Part shown: one piece after another, positions 5,505 to 7,239 of the stretch
Position numbering within the stretch: position 1 is the stretch's first letter
How the letters are laid out: the number at the start of each line of letters is the position of its first letter
Assembly (NCBI GenBank): GCA_026786325.1
Contig: JAJAYH010000316.1
Location: 1 to 7,239 of the forward strand
DNA from: Alkalinema sp. CAN_BIN05
Lineage (GTDB): Bacteria; Cyanobacteriota; Cyanobacteriia; Leptolyngbyales; Leptolyngbyaceae
Direction of reading: 5' to 3'
DNA: 7,239 bases
Notes under the pieces: model-generated
Told to the model about the DNA's origin: nothing
Databases searched by the model: none
The model's input: only the letters and a program-made list of their open reading frames with translations
Made by a program: the position numbers and the translations under genes

Positions 5505-6680
5505 ATGTCTAGTCCGACGATCGCTCAAAAACAGTCTCTACCGCCGAGTATTCCTGGATTTTCGGTCCTCGATCGCTATCTTGCGACACAATTGATTTTG
5601 CCATTTTCCTTTGGGGTGGCGGCATTTTCGTCTATCGGTATTTCGATCGGCGCACTGTTTGAGCTAATTCGGAAAATTACGACAGCGAATCTATCCTTTG
5701 AGATTGCGGTGCAGGTTTTTTTCTTGCAAATGCCGCTGTATATCTATTACGCGTTACCGATGTCGATGTTGCTGTCCACCTTGATTTTGTATAGTCGCCT
5801 TTCGACCGATAGTGAGCTGGTCGCCCTACGCAGCGCAGGCATTAGTGCTTATAGATTGATTGTCCCGACCCTGATTATGGGATTGATCGTCACCGGAATC
5901 AGTTTTGCCTTTAACGAGGCGATCGTTCCAGTGGCCAATTCCCGTGCGACGACGCTATTGCAGGAAGCGCTGAATGAAGGGAAGGTCAATATTGTCAGTA
6001 ATATTGTCAATCCAGTCTACGAATCGGTCACTTTGCCAGATGGCAGCAAAACGCAGATGTTGACGAAGCTGTTTTATGCCAAAAGTTCTAATGGCAAGGA
6101 AATGGACAGCGTGACAATTTTGGACTTTTCGGAGCCGGGGATGCAAGTGTTTGTGGCGGGGCAGCGGGCGGTGTGGAATAACGAGAAGAGTTTTTGGGAT
6201 ATTTTTGATGGCACGTCGTACAGTTATTCGGTGGATGGGACGCGTCGGGAAATTCTAAAATTCCAAAAAGCAGTGGTCAATTTTTCACGGGTGCCCTTGG
6301 ATTTGGCAGCTCGTAAGAAGAATTGGGAAGAGATGACGATCGCAGAACTGAATGATTTGCGATCGCTCTATGATCAAAGTGGAAATTTCAAAGAATCACA
6401 AACAACGCTTTTGCGCATTCAACAAAAAACTGCAACGCCATTTGTTTGTTTGGTATTTGCATTAGTGGGTGCGACCTTGGGAATGCGACCGAACCGCCGA
6501 TCGGGTAAGGGCGCGAGTTTTGCTATTAGTATCGTGATTATTTTTGGATACTATTTGCTAGCATTTATTTGCGATGCCATGGGAAATACTTCCGTATTAT
6601 CGCCCTATGTGGCTGCTTGGTTGCCAACAGTTATCGGTCTGATGTTGGGTGGTGGATTACTTGTGAAAGCAGCGCAGTGA
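5505..6680 (+). CDS. LptF/LptG (YjgP/YjgQ) family LPS export permease
   Basis: This is the inner-membrane permease of the lipopolysaccharide exporter, 391 residues, near the usual length of the family (about 350-390). Six membrane segments can be seen, at about 29-53, 68-97, 116-137, 310-328, 337-356 and 367-387. The loop at about 140-305 is the periplasmic jellyroll domain that receives LPS. The family's cytoplasmic coupling region is recognisable in SRLSTDSELVALRSAGIS (97-114), and the membrane-exit segment LVGATLGMRPNRRSGKG (320-336) is also typical. It starts at ATG 5505, 34 nt after lptB, and is the last gene of the probable operon. In enterobacteria LptF and LptG are two different subunits; only one is encoded here, so it may form a homodimer or have a partner elsewhere. 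The sequence alone does not tell F from G, so I give no symbol. No hairpin terminator follows, although a T6 run is at 6691-6696. Confidence 0.92.
   Translation: MSSPTIAQKQSLPPSIPGFSVLDRYLATQLILPFSFGVAAFSSIGISIGALFELIRKITTANLSFEIAVQVFFLQMPLYIYYALPMSMLLSTLILYSRLSTDSELVALRSAGISAYRLIVPTLIMGLIVTGISFAFNEAIVPVANSRATTLLQEALNEGKVNIVSNIVNPVYESVTLPDGSKTQMLTKLFYAKSSNGKEMDSVTILDFSEPGMQVFVAGQRAVWNNEKSFWDIFDGTSYSYSVDGTRREILKFQKAVVNFSRVPLDLAARKKNWEEMTIAELNDLRSLYDQSGNFKESQTTLLRIQQKTATPFVCLVFALVGATLGMRPNRRSGKGASFAISIVIIFGYYLLAFICDAMGNTSVLSPYVAAWLPTVIGLMLGGGLLVKAAQ
6359..6366. repeat. HIP1 octamer GCGATCGC
   Basis: This is a second exact HIP1 copy, inside the lptF/G-type gene. Together with the copy at 3411 and many CGATCG cores it supports a cyanobacterial host. 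Confidence 0.9.
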
Positions 6681-6799
6681 AATCTAATTGTTTTTTGAGA
6701 AGTTGCCTAACATCTTCACCACAAACCACCAGCGAATAAATGATTCTATGTATGCTGATTGCCTGACATAAGTTAGTGATTAAGCAAATGGGAATTAAA

Positions 6800-7134
6800 T
6801 CATGACGCAAATCTGACGGTAAATTCAAGCCGTTCGCGCTTCTCTTCGACTTGCCATTTGGAGGCATAAGCTCGGTCCGGATCAACTTGAGTGGAGAGTG
6901 TTAAGCGCACCCAAAACTCCCAGCCCTTTGCCAATGCTGATTTAACCCAAGCCCAGCCAATTTTGAGATAACTCGCTCCCCGTTGCCAATGTGGATCGAC
7001 CCGTCTTGGCTGACCTTGTTCAACCGTTTCCGTACCTTGCAGGGTTAAAATACCGTTGCAATCACAAAGCAAAGTCTAGAGAGGGCAATAGCATCCCGAA
7101 TTTTAGACTTCTGCAAATTGCAGCCATTGTTCAT
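6800..7134 (-). pseudogene. Decayed transposase C-terminus (IS4-like, frameshifted)
   Basis: On the minus strand, two frames join into one plausible protein. The first frame, from about 7134 to a stop at 7045-7047, contains LQKSKIRDAIALSRLCFVIA. The second, open from 7075 and ending with TGA at 6800-6802, contains LTLQGTETVEQGQPRRVDPH, then WQRGASYLKIGWAWVKSALA and DPDRAYASKWQ. Adding one base in the A4 run at 7047-7050 would fuse them as ATVFLTLQG. The pattern (RDA..LSRLCFV, then RR.DPHWQRG.SYLKIGW.WVK.AL, then DP..A.AS) resembles, from memory, the C-terminal part of cyanobacterial IS4-type transposases; the exact family is uncertain. The catalytic region would lie further upstream on the minus strand, but 7135-7239 shows no continuation, so the element is truncated or more decayed. 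No terminal inverted repeat was found in 6681-6799. Confidence 0.6.
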
Positions 7135-7239
7135 TGAAATAAGATTTCGGCAGTATGCATTAGGATTCGATCGAGTGATTGTTAGGGGGTTTCAAATCAC
7201 CCGAAAGGTACAGAGTAAATATTAGTTTTCTTCCTATAC

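Noticed and set aside
6681..6799. Intrinsic terminator for the lpt operon
   Set aside because: There is a T6 run at 6691-6696, but no stable GC-rich stem precedes it.
6631..6885. Minus-strand ORF of 84 codons overlapping the end of the permease gene
   Set aside because: It overlaps both the well-supported permease gene and the transposase remnant, and it resembles no family I know.
1..7239. A novel defence or mobile system
   Set aside because: All intact genes belong to known housekeeping or envelope families; the only mobile trace is one decayed transposase fragment.

Overview
The window looks like chromosomal DNA from a cyanobacterium. It carries two full copies of the cyanobacterial HIP1 octamer GCGATCGC and many more CGATCG cores. 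The gene families also fit: a DUF4168-type secreted protein, a twitching-type pilus ATPase with a proline-rich head, and an LPS-transport cluster that includes a DUF309 gene. The species cannot be named from this sequence alone, although a filamentous or Leptolyngbya-like lineage would fit.

Layout. Positions 1-84 may be the very end of an upstream reading frame. A promoter-like region with three helically phased A-tracts (83-113) precedes a gene for a secreted DUF4168 protein (189-665). A strong hairpin at 697-736 with an A-tract on one side and a T-tract on the other can terminate transcription in both directions. It sits between the DUF4168 gene and the convergent pilT-like gene (839-2191, minus strand). 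About 300 bp of non-coding DNA then separates pilT from a plus-strand gene group. This intergenic stretch holds three 17-bp-spaced copies of GTTACAGA and a perfect 16-bp tandem duplication over the start codon of the next gene.

The plus-strand group (2513-6680) is DUF58, DUF309, lptA, lptB, lptF/G. Gaps are only 34-48 nt and no terminator was seen inside it, so it is probably one operon. Its last three products are the periplasmic bridge protein, the ATPase and the membrane permease of the lipopolysaccharide exporter. LptC and a second permease are not in the window. The roles of the DUF58 and DUF309 proteins here are unknown; their position suggests an envelope link.

The right end (6681-7239) has no intact gene. 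It contains a minus-strand remnant of a transposase C-terminus, split by a one-base frameshift (6800-7134). I saw nothing recognisable in 6681-6799 or 7135-7239.

I did not find a clearly new multi-gene system. The most interesting points are the start-codon duplication that creates a decoy start, the 17-bp iterons, the divergent C-terminal motif of the PilT paralogue, and the frameshifted insertion-sequence remnant.
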